A DNA stretch of 23,642 nucleotides, taken from positions 1-23,642 of the forward strand of contig DASWVC010000162.1 in NCBI GenBank assembly GCA_036401335.1, in the 5' to 3' direction. The DNA is from DASWVC01 sp036401335. GTDB taxonomy: Bacteria > Verrucomicrobiota > Verrucomicrobiia > Chthoniobacterales > JAFAMB01. Position numbers and translations under genes: made by a program. Within the stretch, counting starts at the first letter, position 1; every line of letters starts with the position of its first letter. The notes beneath the pieces were generated by a model. That model was given only the letters and a program-made list of their open reading frames with translations. It was not told where the DNA came from and did not search any database. Positions 7,979-15,961 of this stretch are shown piece after piece.

Positions 7979-8842
7979 ATGACTTTTACCCAGGAGTTCC
8001 GGTTTCCCGACGGTGCAACCGTGCGTCGCCTTTCGTACGGCGCGATGCGCCTTACCGGTCAACCCGCTAACTTTGGGCCGTACGTTGATTGGGAGCAGGG
8101 CAAGCGCCTGCTTCGGCGGGCGGTTGAACTCGGTATTAATTTCATCGATACTGCCCGCGCCTACGGACCGGGTTGGAACGAGCGTCTAATCGGTGAAGCG
8201 CTCTTTCCCTACCCACGTGGCCTCTTTATTGGGACTAAGGGGGGCGTGGTAAAAAAATCGGCAACGGAACGCCATCTGGATGGCAGCCCGGCAGGCCTGC
8301 GACGCGATTGCGAGGAGAGCCTCAAGAACCTTCGCACAGACTGCATTGACCTTTACCAGTTGCACTGGGTTGATCCCGATGTTCCTTTGGCTGAGTCAGT
8401 TCGTGGTTTGGCCCAACTTTTGCAGGATGGCAAAATCCGGCGGATCGGCCTTTCAAATGTGACCTTGGCCCAAGTTCAGGAAGCCTTGACGTTGGCCCCG
8501 ATTGCCTCGGTCCAGAATCGGTACAGCGTTGCTGAGCGAAACAGCGATCCCGTGGTGGATTTCTGCGCAGAACGCGGCATCGCGTTTCTGCCGTACGGTC
8601 CCTTGGGAGCGGACCCGATGCAACCCGGTGCTCCACTGGCGACCGGAAAGGGTGCCCTTGGCGAGGTCGCGCAGGAACTCGGGGCGACCCCAACTCAGGT
8701 AGCGCTGGCATGGCTGCTTCATCGAGCCCCAAACATCATCCCTATTCCCGGGACTCGCACGGAAGCACATCTGGAAGAAAACGTGCGCGCGTCCGACCTA
8801 TCCTTGTCGCAGGACCAGCAGGACCGGCTTGGCCGGCTCTGA
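7979..8842 (+). CDS. Aldo/keto reductase (second copy, short type)
   Basis: A 287-residue AKR. The tetrad is Asp57 and Tyr62 in NFIDTARAYGPGWNE, Lys87 in FIGTKGG, and His129 in LYQLHWVDPD. Further family sequence is GKIRRIGLSNV and, near the end, PIPGTRTEAHLEENV. It resembles the E. coli YdbC-like reductases and is only distantly similar to the AKR at 4490-5473, so this is not a recent duplication. The start is ATG 7979, giving MTFTQEFRFPDGATVRRLSYGAMRL; a TTG at 7946 would add 11 unsupported residues. The physiological substrate cannot be told from sequence. It converges with the next gene across 58 bases. Confidence 0.92.
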   Translation: MTFTQEFRFPDGATVRRLSYGAMRLTGQPANFGPYVDWEQGKRLLRRAVELGINFIDTARAYGPGWNERLIGEALFPYPRGLFIGTKGGVVKKSATERHLDGSPAGLRRDCEESLKNLRTDCIDLYQLHWVDPDVPLAESVRGLAQLLQDGKIRRIGLSNVTLAQVQEALTLAPIASVQNRYSVAERNSDPVVDFCAERGIAFLPYGPLGADPMQPGAPLATGKGALGEVAQELGATPTQVALAWLLHRAPNIIPIPGTRTEAHLEENVRASDLSLSQDQQDRLGRL

Positions 8843-8900
8843 CCTGCAGGACAAGCCGCCCGGTTGTACTCTGCCTGCTACCCTGCCATTTGGCCTCGCT

Positions 8901-10265
8901 TCAATGGGCATCGACTCGGGCAGCTTGCGCGGGACCATCGGACGGAGCAACCCGCCAGATTCGTCGCCCGGCGTCATCGGCCACAAGCAGCGCGCCGTCC
9001 CGGGTCATGGCCACTCCGCAGGGCCGCCCATGGGATGCGTTAGCATCGATCACAAAGCCGGTCAGGAACGCCTCGGGTGGTCCGGAAGGCTTCCCGTCAG
9101 GCGCGAACGGCACAAAGGCCACCTGGTACCCTGAAAACTGAGACCGATTCCAGCTGCCATGCTGGCCAATAAAGGCTCCATCCCAGTATTTTCGCGGCCA
9201 GCGATCGCTGCGACAGAACACCAGGCCCAATGACGCCGTGTGTGCACCCAGGGCGACGTCGGGCACAATCGCCCGTTGCACGAGGTCCGCGCGTTCACCA
9301 CGGTGGTTGGGGTCTTCATGCTGTCCGAAATAGCTGTAAGGCCAGCCGTAAAAGCCGCCCGGCTGTACGCTCGTAAGGTAATCGGGCACGAGGTCGTCCC
9401 CGAAACCGTCGCGCTCATTCACCGACGTGAAAAGCACCCCGGTGACCGGTTGCCAATCCATGCCTTGCGGGTTGCGCAGGCCGCCTGCGTAAATGCGTTC
9501 TTCACTGCCGTCCAGGTTGGCCTCTAAAATAACGGCCCGGTGCCCTTCAAGTCCCATGCCGTGTTCGGCGTCGTTTGAATCTGAACCCACGCCGATGTAC
9601 ATTTTTCGGCTGGCGGAATGAATTACCACGTTTCGTGCCCAATGCCCATGGTAGCCTCGTGGCGCCAGGCCCAGCAGGGTTTTCGGTGCCCCTGAAACCT
9701 GGGTGTCACCGGGGTGGAAAGGGTAGCGGACAACCGCATCGCAGTTTGCCACGTACAGAAACCCTTCGAAGTAGGCCATGCCAAAGGGTTTATGGAGCCC
9801 TTCGTCCCGCGTTAGCAGGACCACGCGCTGTTTCGCCACCCGGCCCGACTCACCAGGCCGCAGCAGCGTGATGCGGTCCGGGCTTTCACCGGCAAAGCTT
9901 GACCCCGTTGCTGCTTCCTCCGGGCTGGGCGGGCCGTCGCCGTTACGGGCCTCGGAGACCAGCACATCGCCATTCGGGAGCACGTAGAGCCAACGTGGGT
10001 ACTCAAAACCTTCCGCAAACAGGTTCACCGAAAAACCTTTTGGAGCTTTCGGCTGTTCGCTTCCGGACCAACCCACGATCCGCGCCGGGTGGTTGGCCGG
10101 TTCATTGGCGAACGGAGCCGGCAAAGGCCCCGTCAACTGCGTGCCATGGTACCCGGGCGGATCTGGCACGTCCCGGTTGGCGTCACCGGTCGCGCCCGCC
10201 GAGGCCATGAGCCCGCCAAGCAACCCGGAGGCCACGATTGCACGAAGGCGATGGCAGGTTTCCAT
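8901..10265 (-). CDS. Secreted sorbosone/glucose dehydrogenase-like beta-propeller protein
   Basis: A 454-residue protein of the GSDH / L-sorbosone dehydrogenase family: six-bladed propeller oxidoreductases, often PQQ-dependent, acting outside the cytoplasm on sugars. METCHRLRAIVASGLLGGLM followed by ASAGA looks like a signal peptide. Family sequence follows: GFEYPRWLYVLPNGDVLVSE, then PFGMAYFEGFLYVAN, then YHGHWARNVVIH, GLRNPQGMDWQP, VQPGGFYGWPYSYFG, FIGQHGSWNRSQFSGY and GVAMTRDGALLVADDAGRRIWRV. The start ATG 10263-10265 places the signal peptide first; the frame is open further upstream to 10478 but that stretch is Arg/Pro-rich and unlike the family. No PQQ synthesis gene is nearby, so cofactor supply is unknown. 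It is divergent from uppP. Confidence 0.9.
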   Translation of the reverse strand: METCHRLRAIVASGLLGGLMASAGATGDANRDVPDPPGYHGTQLTGPLPAPFANEPANHPARIVGWSGSEQPKAPKGFSVNLFAEGFEYPRWLYVLPNGDVLVSEARNGDGPPSPEEAATGSSFAGESPDRITLLRPGESGRVAKQRVVLLTRDEGLHKPFGMAYFEGFLYVANCDAVVRYPFHPGDTQVSGAPKTLLGLAPRGYHGHWARNVVIHSASRKMYIGVGSDSNDAEHGMGLEGHRAVILEANLDGSEERIYAGGLRNPQGMDWQPVTGVLFTSVNERDGFGDDLVPDYLTSVQPGGFYGWPYSYFGQHEDPNHRGERADLVQRAIVPDVALGAHTASLGLVFCRSDRWPRKYWDGAFIGQHGSWNRSQFSGYQVAFVPFAPDGKPSGPPEAFLTGFVIDANASHGRPCGVAMTRDGALLVADDAGRRIWRVAPSDGPAQAARVDAH

Positions 10266-10526
10266 GGGTCGACAACGGTTGGCAGGAACAACTCGCATGG
10301 GCATCAAACGGTGTACTCTCACCGGCTTGCGGGATTTCGCCACAGAAATGCCGCCTTCGTCCGCCGGGCCGCATCGTCGGGGCGTTTGCATCCGCCGCTC
10401 CGGTGCGGCCGCATGAACCCCATCTGCCGTTGGCCAATCCCGTGGAAGGACGCGAAATCCCGTCGCGCCGATTGCCAAGGAGCAGGTAACCGCGTAAGGA
10501 GGGACCCTCGTTTAATCTCGTCTGAC

Positions 10527-11390
10527 GTGAACAACATCCTACAAATTCTCCTGCTCGGGTTGGTGCAGGGAGCGGCTGAATTGCTCCCAGTGTCCAGTTC
10601 GGCCCACGTGATCATCGCCGAAAAGTTGATGGGCCTTGACCCTTCTGCACCCGCCATGACTTTTCTTCTCGTGATGCTGCACACCGGCACGATGGTGGCG
10701 GTACTGGTTTATTTTTGGAAGGCCTGGCGCGACCATTACTTTTCCAATGCCCGGAATCTGAGGCAAGTGGCGCTGAACGTTGTGCTCGCCACGCTTGTGA
10801 CGCTTGTGCTCGGCCTGGCGCTGCAGTTCATCATTGAAAAAGTATTTCTGAAAGGAGGGGAGAAAGCAGAAATTGAGACCTTATTTGGCCGGCTACCCCT
10901 GATCGGCCTCGGTTTGTTGTCGGCCGGATTGCTGATCTTGTGGGCCAGCGGCAAAGACCGTCGGCGCAACCAGCGGATCCGCGACGTAGAATCCAGGTCT
11001 GCTGCCGTCATCGGCGCCGTTCAGGGATTGTGCCTGCCCTTCCGTGGCTTTTCCCGTTCCGGCGCCACCATCTCGACCGGTTTGCTCTTAGGAGTAACGC
11101 GACGAAATGCCGAGGAATTCAGCTTTGCGCTTGCCGTCGTGCTGACCCCGCCGGTAATAGCTCGGGAATGGTTGCGCTTGCTCAAGGCCAATTCCGGTTC
11201 CGCCGAACCCTTGCATTGGGGGGCGCTGCTTCTGCCGGGCCTGTTCGGCATGGTGTGCAGCTTTGTGGCTGGGGTGGGCGCACTTTGGTTGCTCTCGCGC
11301 TGGCTGGAACAGGGAAAATGGAGCTTTTTCGGGTATTACTGCATTATCGCCGCTCTGGCCGTGTTCGGGCTGGCTGCGGCGGGGCTTTAA
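10527..11390 (+). CDS. uppP: Undecaprenyl-diphosphatase (BacA/UppP family)
   Basis: A 287-residue polytopic inner-membrane enzyme that dephosphorylates undecaprenyl pyrophosphate so the lipid carrier can be reused for peptidoglycan and polysaccharide export. The first motif is GLVQGAAELLPVSSSAH (residues 11-27) with Glu18 and Ser23-25. The second is RGFSRSGAT (173-181) with the essential Arg-Ser-Gly. MLHTGTMVAVLVYFW matches the second helix. The start is GTG 10527, because MNNILQILLLGLVQG aligns with the family N-terminus. AAGGAGGG lies at 10496-10503, too far upstream (24 bases) for a normal ribosome binding site, and no in-frame start codon lies between. Confidence 0.93.
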   Translation: MNNILQILLLGLVQGAAELLPVSSSAHVIIAEKLMGLDPSAPAMTFLLVMLHTGTMVAVLVYFWKAWRDHYFSNARNLRQVALNVVLATLVTLVLGLALQFIIEKVFLKGGEKAEIETLFGRLPLIGLGLLSAGLLILWASGKDRRRNQRIRDVESRSAAVIGAVQGLCLPFRGFSRSGATISTGLLLGVTRRNAEEFSFALAVVLTPPVIAREWLRLLKANSGSAEPLHWGALLLPGLFGMVCSFVAGVGALWLLSRWLEQGKWSFFGYYCIIAALAVFGLAAAGL

Positions 11391-11425
11391 AAGGGTGTCG
11401 CGGTAACGGCGTTTCGGCGTAACGG

Positions 11426-11447
11426 GGTCGGCGGTCCCTCGCCGACC
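11426..11447. repeat. GC-rich hairpin downstream of uppP
   Basis: An 8-bp perfect stem, GGTCGGCG (11426-11433) with CGCCGACC (11440-11447), has a 6-base loop. There is no T-tract, so it is not a standard intrinsic terminator, though it could aid RNA stability or Rho-independent pausing. It directly follows a GTGTCG/GTAACGG repeat (11393-11425). Confidence 0.4.
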
Positions 11448-11542
11448 ACGCCGGGTGACGTGTCCGGCCGTCTTCCTCCCGGCGGCCCCGTCGCGTTACG
11501 ATGGCGGCGAAGGAACACGCCGCCCGGCTCCGGACGTGCGGG

Positions 11543-13060
11543 TTAGTTGGCCTGGGTTTCTGGGCTAAGCCGGTCGAAACGTTGCCAGAACGGAGCACCT
11601 GCGATGCATAAATCGTCAAACAAACCCTGCATGGGCGCGTAACGTTCCATCCAAACCTCGTTGGGCGGGATCTCCTCAGCATACTTAACGAAATGGCTGA
11701 CTGCGCTTGGAACGTCGGGCTGCAGGCCCGCCCCGACCGCCGCGAGAATGGCGCACCCCAGCACGCCGCACTCGGCATCAACGGTAGTCAGGATCGGACA
11801 TTGATAGATGCTCGCCTTGATTTCCAGCCAGAGCCGCGTCTTCGCGCCGCCGCCCGCGGCCACCAGGCGGTCGAGGGTGGCGCCACGGCGCTTCATGATT
11901 TGCACGTTGCGCGCTGACGCAAAGGCAACGCCCTCCATGACCGCACGGTGAAGGTGCGCGAGGCCGTGCCGGCCAGTCAATCCCACGAACTGTCCCCGGG
12001 CATTCACATTGTTGCCGAGCCGCTCGCCGTTAAGGTAGGGCAGGAACAACAAAGCCTCCGCTCCGGCCGGTGCCGATGCCGCCAGTTCCACGATCTGCGT
12101 GTAGGGGTACTGGTTCTCGTGAAAAGCGCGGCGGGCCCATCGCATTGCGTCTCCGCCAGCGTCCAGGATGGTAAATGCGGCCCAACTGCCCGTAACGCCC
12201 TGGACATTGGTAATCACCGGATCAAGCACCGGCTCATTCGCCATCACCGTGATCAGGGTCGATGTCCCGGTCACGTCCGAACCCATGCCAGGCTCGATCA
12301 CCCCAGAGCCAAGCAGCGTAAGTGGGTAATCGCCTGCCCCGACCATCACCGGCGTGCCTTCCCGGAGCCCGGTTTCCGCAGCGGCCGGTTTCGACACCTG
12401 GCCGAGCACATCAGCCGGCCTCCGCAACGGGGGCAGTTTGCCCATTTCAAGGCCGAACACGCCAGCCAGTTCCGGGCTCCAACACGATGCCCCGACATCC
12501 AGAAGGTAAGTGCAGGACGCTTCCGACAGATCAATCGCCCGTTCGCCGGTCAATCGGAAATTGATGTAGTCTTTCGGCATAAACACCGTCGAGGCACGGG
12601 CGTAAGCTTCCGCCTGGTGTTCCCGGATCCATTGCAGCTTGAAAGCTGGCCACGCCACGGTTGGCGGGTTTGCGGTAAGACTCAGAAAAGCCTCGGCTCC
12701 GTAGGCTTGCGTGAACCGATCGACCAGGCTCCGGGTGCGTTTGTCGTTCCACAACGAAACCTCGTTCAAGGTCAGGTTGCCGTCTGCATCGATGAGCACC
12801 GTGCCGTGCATTTGCCCGCAGGCCGCTACCCCGGCCAGGCGCCCGGGTGCGTCCTGAACTTCAGCGAGCACACGCCGGATCGACTCCACGGCGCCGTGCC
12901 ACCAATCGGCTGGTCGCTGTTCCGACCAGCCAAACCGGGGCACGATCTGCTCGTGCTCGCGGGCGGCAAACGCCTCCGTCCGGCCCGTCGCGTTAACCAG
13001 GGCCGCGCGGACGCTTCCAGTGCCAACATCAATCGCGAGCAGCAGGTCGGGTGGATTCAT
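11543..13060 (-). CDS. FGGY-family carbohydrate kinase, xylulokinase-like
   Basis: A 505-residue cytoplasmic kinase that phosphorylates a sugar with ATP. Residues 8-16 carry LAIDVGTGS, the N-terminal ATP-domain motif; CGQMHGTV (81-88) is a xylulokinase-type MHG motif; LWNDKRT is at 103-109. PKDYINFRLTGE follows, then GAGD with Asp244 in the position of the catalytic base, GSDVTGTSTLI, and AAGGGAKTRLW in the second ATP domain. The length is typical of XylB. The substrate is not certain: FGGY substrate range cannot be read safely from these motifs, and no xylose isomerase is in the window. ATG 13058-13060 is preferred over a start 17 codons upstream because the family begins directly at this point. 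It is divergent from the cupin phosphoglucose isomerase. Confidence 0.9.
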   Translation of the reverse strand: MNPPDLLLAIDVGTGSVRAALVNATGRTEAFAAREHEQIVPRFGWSEQRPADWWHGAVESIRRVLAEVQDAPGRLAGVAACGQMHGTVLIDADGNLTLNEVSLWNDKRTRSLVDRFTQAYGAEAFLSLTANPPTVAWPAFKLQWIREHQAEAYARASTVFMPKDYINFRLTGERAIDLSEASCTYLLDVGASCWSPELAGVFGLEMGKLPPLRRPADVLGQVSKPAAAETGLREGTPVMVGAGDYPLTLLGSGVIEPGMGSDVTGTSTLITVMANEPVLDPVITNVQGVTGSWAAFTILDAGGDAMRWARRAFHENQYPYTQIVELAASAPAGAEALLFLPYLNGERLGNNVNARGQFVGLTGRHGLAHLHRAVMEGVAFASARNVQIMKRRGATLDRLVAAGGGAKTRLWLEIKASIYQCPILTTVDAECGVLGCAILAAVGAGLQPDVPSAVSHFVKYAEEIPPNEVWMERYAPMQGLFDDLCIAGAPFWQRFDRLSPETQAN

Positions 13061-13288
13061 TCGGGTGTCGTAGTTGTGGATGAGCCCCAGCGCGTTTGGA
13101 AGGACGATCACGGCGCCGAGCTAAGGGGAAAAGCCATGGACAAAACGTCGCGTGATCTTTGACCATGCCGTTACCCCGGATAAAGACAAGAAGCCGTTAA
13201 CCGCCTAACGCCCCTTTTTCGTTGTCTCAATCCTGAATATGTTAGAAAACGTCGTCAACGTTGCCGCTGTGACCGTTGCCCGCCGCCT

Positions 13289-13924
13289 ATGCACCTCATG
13301 CTTCCCACTTCCTTAGGGGTCAATCCTCAGACCGGGCTGATGTCCGGCTTCAGCCGACGCTACGAAAAGCGACTTCAGGATTTGGCGGACATCTACTTTG
13401 ATGGGGATGCCTTTACGCGGTTGGCCCGCGAGAACAGCAACTTGGTGACGTACGAAGTTTACGATTTCAGGCCCAGTGACAGGCCGGGCGACCTGATTTT
13501 CGGCACCAGCATCCTCTACCCAGGCCGGGTAGGGGACGAGTTCTTCATGACCCGGGGGCACGTTCACGCAAGGGCGGACCGCCCGGAAATCTATTATTGC
13601 CAGGAGGGCCAGGGCCTCATGCTGATGGAAAGTCCCGACGGCCGCACGGAAACGCTTGAGATGACGCCGCAAACCATTGCTTACGTGCCGCCTTTCTGGA
13701 TTCACCGCAGTGTGAATCTCGGGCCCGGCACGCTGGTGACCGTTTTTTGTTATCCCTCCGATGCAGGGCAGGATTACGAAATCATTGCCCGGGCCGGCGG
13801 GATGCGGCACCTGGTGGTGGCGGACAAAGAACCCCCGGGTTGGCGCTTGGCCGAGAATCCCCGGTACACCCCACGCACCCCCGAAGAGGTCGCGCGGGTC
13901 GTAGCCACCGGGGTAACCGATTGA
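13289..13924 (+). CDS. Cupin-type (archaeal-type) glucose-6-phosphate isomerase
   Basis: A 211-residue metal-dependent phosphoglucose isomerase of the cupin class, interconverting glucose-6-phosphate and fructose-6-phosphate; it is unrelated in fold to classical Pgi. Metal ligands are visible: His91 and His93 in TRGHVHARADRPEIYY, Glu100 in the same segment, and His139 in VPPFWIHRSVN. The pattern GHxHxxxxxxE followed by PPxWxHR is diagnostic. The start is ATG 13289, with a second ATG nine bases later as an alternative. A shikimate dehydrogenase-like gene follows after 40 bases, probably in the same transcript. Cupin PGIs are best known from archaea but occur in scattered bacteria, so horizontal transfer in the distant past is possible. 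Confidence 0.92.
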   Translation: MHLMLPTSLGVNPQTGLMSGFSRRYEKRLQDLADIYFDGDAFTRLARENSNLVTYEVYDFRPSDRPGDLIFGTSILYPGRVGDEFFMTRGHVHARADRPEIYYCQEGQGLMLMESPDGRTETLEMTPQTIAYVPPFWIHRSVNLGPGTLVTVFCYPSDAGQDYEIIARAGGMRHLVVADKEPPGWRLAENPRYTPRTPEEVARVVATGVTD

Positions 13925-13964
13925 ACGCGGGACCACCGTAAAGCCGCCCCTTGCAAACCATTTT

Positions 13965-14936
13965 ATGCCTGCCCCGGCTACAAATCCTACAATTTACTTT
14001 ATCGGCGTAACAACGGCACGGTCATCAATCCTGAAGATCTTCCCGCATTGGGCTCAGGTGTTAGGGCTAGGTCCGGCGGAGCTCAAGGGAGTTGATTTTC
14101 CATTGCGCGCACCGCGCGAAGCTTACCGCGAGATCGTTGCCTTCATTCGCGACGACCCCCTCTCCTGCGGGGCCTTGGTCACCACCCACAAAGTGGATTT
14201 GTTTAATGCCTGTCGTGATCTGTTTGCCGACATCGATCCTTTGTCCCGCAGCACTAACGAAACGAGTTGCCTTTCCAAACGGCCGGATGACCACGCCTTG
14301 GTTTGTCACGCGAAAGATCCGGTATCCGCTGGATTGGCGTTGAACGCCTTTTTGCCGCCCCGCACCTGGGCCGATCGCCCTGCTGACGCCTTCCTCATGG
14401 GAGCCGGGGGTGCAGCCATTGCCATCAGTTACCACCTCCTGGTCTCCAGCCCTCATCGTCCCCGAAGCCTGATCGTCACGGACCGTTCCGCGGAACGGCT
14501 GGAGGAAATCAAACGGCTGCACCAAGCGTTTCCGGCGTCGACGCCCGTCCGCTATGAGGTGGTAACCACGGCCGAGGACAACGACCGTTTGCTCCAAGGG
14601 TTGCGGCCGGGTTCGCTGGTTGTGAACGCAACAGGTTTGGGCAAGGATGGGCCGGGTTCCCCGATCAGTGATGGAGCCAGGTTTCCTGATTCGGCGTTCG
14701 TTTGGGAACTCAACTACCGGGGTGAACTGCATTTTCTTGTTCAGGCACGCATGCAGCAAAGGGGCCGGCGTCTCCGGGTGGAGGACGGCTGGACCTATTT
14801 TATCCACGGATGGACGCAGGTAATTGCCGAAGTGTTTCACGTTGACATCCCAACGGACGGGCCGGTGTTCGATCGGCTCAGCAGCGTGGCTGCCGAAGTG
14901 GGCAGCGCAGCCGCCCAAAAGGCAGGGGCAGGGTGA
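13965..14936 (+). CDS. Shikimate dehydrogenase-like oxidoreductase
   Basis: A 323-residue protein with the AroE fold: an N-terminal substrate domain and an NAD(P)-binding domain with FLMGAGGAAIAIS (GAGGAA at 146-151). Lys76 in VTTHKVDLF and Asp118 in HAKDPVSAG match the positions of the AroE Lys/Asp catalytic pair. VVNATGLGKDGPGSP corresponds to the AroE INATxxG segment. The usual N-terminal HSxSP substrate motif is replaced by ARSSIL, and the NTDG motif by AKDP, so the substrate may not be shikimate; quinate-type or other cyclic polyols are alternatives. It is longer than E. coli AroE (272). It follows the phosphoglucose isomerase by 40 bases. The stop TGA overlaps an ATG (TGATG). Confidence 0.8.
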   Translation: MPAPATNPTIYFIGVTTARSSILKIFPHWAQVLGLGPAELKGVDFPLRAPREAYREIVAFIRDDPLSCGALVTTHKVDLFNACRDLFADIDPLSRSTNETSCLSKRPDDHALVCHAKDPVSAGLALNAFLPPRTWADRPADAFLMGAGGAAIAISYHLLVSSPHRPRSLIVTDRSAERLEEIKRLHQAFPASTPVRYEVVTTAEDNDRLLQGLRPGSLVVNATGLGKDGPGSPISDGARFPDSAFVWELNYRGELHFLVQARMQQRGRRLRVEDGWTYFIHGWTQVIAEVFHVDIPTDGPVFDRLSSVAAEVGSAAAQKAGAG

Positions 14937-15129
14937 TGCGATGGCTCAAATCTGGCCCGTTCCCGCCCCCGCCCCGACGCCGGTTCGTGCTCGATTTTCC
15001 GTGGTTTTTACGACCGGCGACCGCAGCATTGCGAACATTTACTGGCACCGAACGCTTTGCAGCCTGGCTTGAACGGCGGGCAGTGCATGCCTGTATTCGG
15101 GGGCCGCAACCCAGAAAGAGACAAGCTTT
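14937..15129. other. Short gap with an unsupported start/stop-overlapping ORF
   Basis: An ATG (14936-14938) overlaps the preceding stop as TGATG and opens a frame beginning MRWLKSGPFPPPPRRRFVLD, which runs about 125 codons into the next gene. The Pro/Arg-rich N-part and a 180-base overlap with a better-supported gene argue against the full ORF. It may be a decayed coding remnant. No RNA gene or repeat is seen. Confidence 0.25.
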
Positions 15130-15591
15130 ATGGATACCTCACCAATCGGTAATCAACCAACGTCCGGGTCGGAAGGCGCAATCCAGAAACCGTCCTCCTA
15201 TCGGCCCAACGAGGTTGAAGATGCTTTTACCTCCGTCGACGATCAATCCAAGAACACCCGTATTGCAACCCTGGTCTTGGCTTCCGTTGTCTGCTTCCTG
15301 CTTGGCTACGTGATTGGACGGCGGGAGGAGGAGCGTACGCGGGAGTCGCTTGGCGAACACGTGTTAGATCAACTTCAGGATTGGCTTGGTCAATCCGGTC
15401 GGGCCATCGGTGATTTGAAAGCACCTTTGCAGGAAAGCCTCCGTGGTTCGGGCGAAGCGATCGGCGACGTAGTCAGTAAAGCAGTGTCGAGCAAAGCGGT
15501 ATCGACGCTGTCCGGGACATCAAGCAAGGCAGTGTCCAAACTGTCTGAAATGATAAACCCAAAAAAACCAAAATTTCTCGGGATCTTTTAA
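15130..15591 (+). CDS. Small single-pass membrane protein with internal repeats (unknown)
   Basis: A 153-residue protein not assigned to a known family. It has a polar N-terminal tail (1-43), a single membrane helix at about 45-63 (IATLVLASVVCFLLGYVIG) and then the charged RREEERTRESLG. The C-terminal part is amphipathic with internal repetition: SGRAIGD (89-95) and SGEAIGD (107-113) are 18 residues apart, and SKAVS occurs three times (116-120, 121-125, 132-136). The layout resembles YtxH- or DUF883-type stress membrane proteins, but this is only a resemblance of architecture. It is followed after 11 bases by another small membrane protein, so the two are very likely co-transcribed. The positively charged end (NPKKPKF) may contact membrane or nucleic acid. 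Confidence 0.8.
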   Translation: MDTSPIGNQPTSGSEGAIQKPSSYRPNEVEDAFTSVDDQSKNTRIATLVLASVVCFLLGYVIGRREEERTRESLGEHVLDQLQDWLGQSGRAIGDLKAPLQESLRGSGEAIGDVVSKAVSSKAVSTLSGTSSKAVSKLSEMINPKKPKFLGIF

Positions 15592-15602
15592 TTTAAATAC
15601 CC

Positions 15603-15926
15603 ATGTCAACTATTCAGACCACGGTGCCTAAAAACGATTTTCCGGTCGCTGACGGCAAATTCAACCTTAATCAGTACTGGTCAGAGCTCGAGGATCGCGT
15701 ACGTCGTCAACCCGGCCAGTCCCTGGCTGTGGCTTTGGTGCTTGGCTTGCTGCTGCAGAACCTGCCGATCCGCGCGCTTTTAGGGTTGGTCGTGCACCTC
15801 ATTAGCGTGCTTATCAGGCCGGCCATCCTGGTACTGGCAGTGGCCAACGTTTATCGATTGCTTTCGGAACGACAAAAGACCGCCCCTTTGCTGGTTACCC
15901 CGGATTCCGGGTCAGCGGCGCCGTAG
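15603..15926 (+). CDS. Small hydrophobic membrane protein (unknown)
   Basis: A 107-residue protein. A hydrophilic N-part includes NQYWSELEDRVRRQPGQS, followed by hydrophobic segments at about 40-60 (LAVALVLGLLLQNLPIRALL) and 62-86 (LVVHLISVLIRPAILVLAVANV), likely a re-entrant or two-helix hairpin. The motif RRQPGQSLAVALVLGLLL recalls the end of DUF883-like (ElaB/YqjD) proteins, which anchor inactive ribosomes or respond to stress in other bacteria; the similarity is weak. The stop TAG (15924-15926) forms part of the loop of a GGCGCC hairpin. It is probably transcribed with the 15130 gene and terminated at 15962-15993. Confidence 0.78.
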   Translation: MSTIQTTVPKNDFPVADGKFNLNQYWSELEDRVRRQPGQSLAVALVLGLLLQNLPIRALLGLVVHLISVLIRPAILVLAVANVYRLLSERQKTAPLLVTPDSGSAAP

Positions 15927-15936
15927 TTCGGCGCCG
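15916..15936. repeat. GGCGCC hairpin, copy 1
   Basis: Arms CGGCGCCG (15916-15923 and 15929-15936) flank TAGTT. Each arm is itself a palindrome. The TAG of the loop is the stop codon of the preceding gene. A closely related hairpin lies at 18077-18096. Confidence 0.55.
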
Positions 15937-15961
15937 TCCCAGGTCCAAAACGTTCATTGTG

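Noticed and set aside
11948..13162. Long plus-strand ORF opposite the FGGY kinase
   Set aside because: The minus-strand kinase motifs are unmistakable and the opposite frame is Arg/Pro/His-rich shadow sequence.
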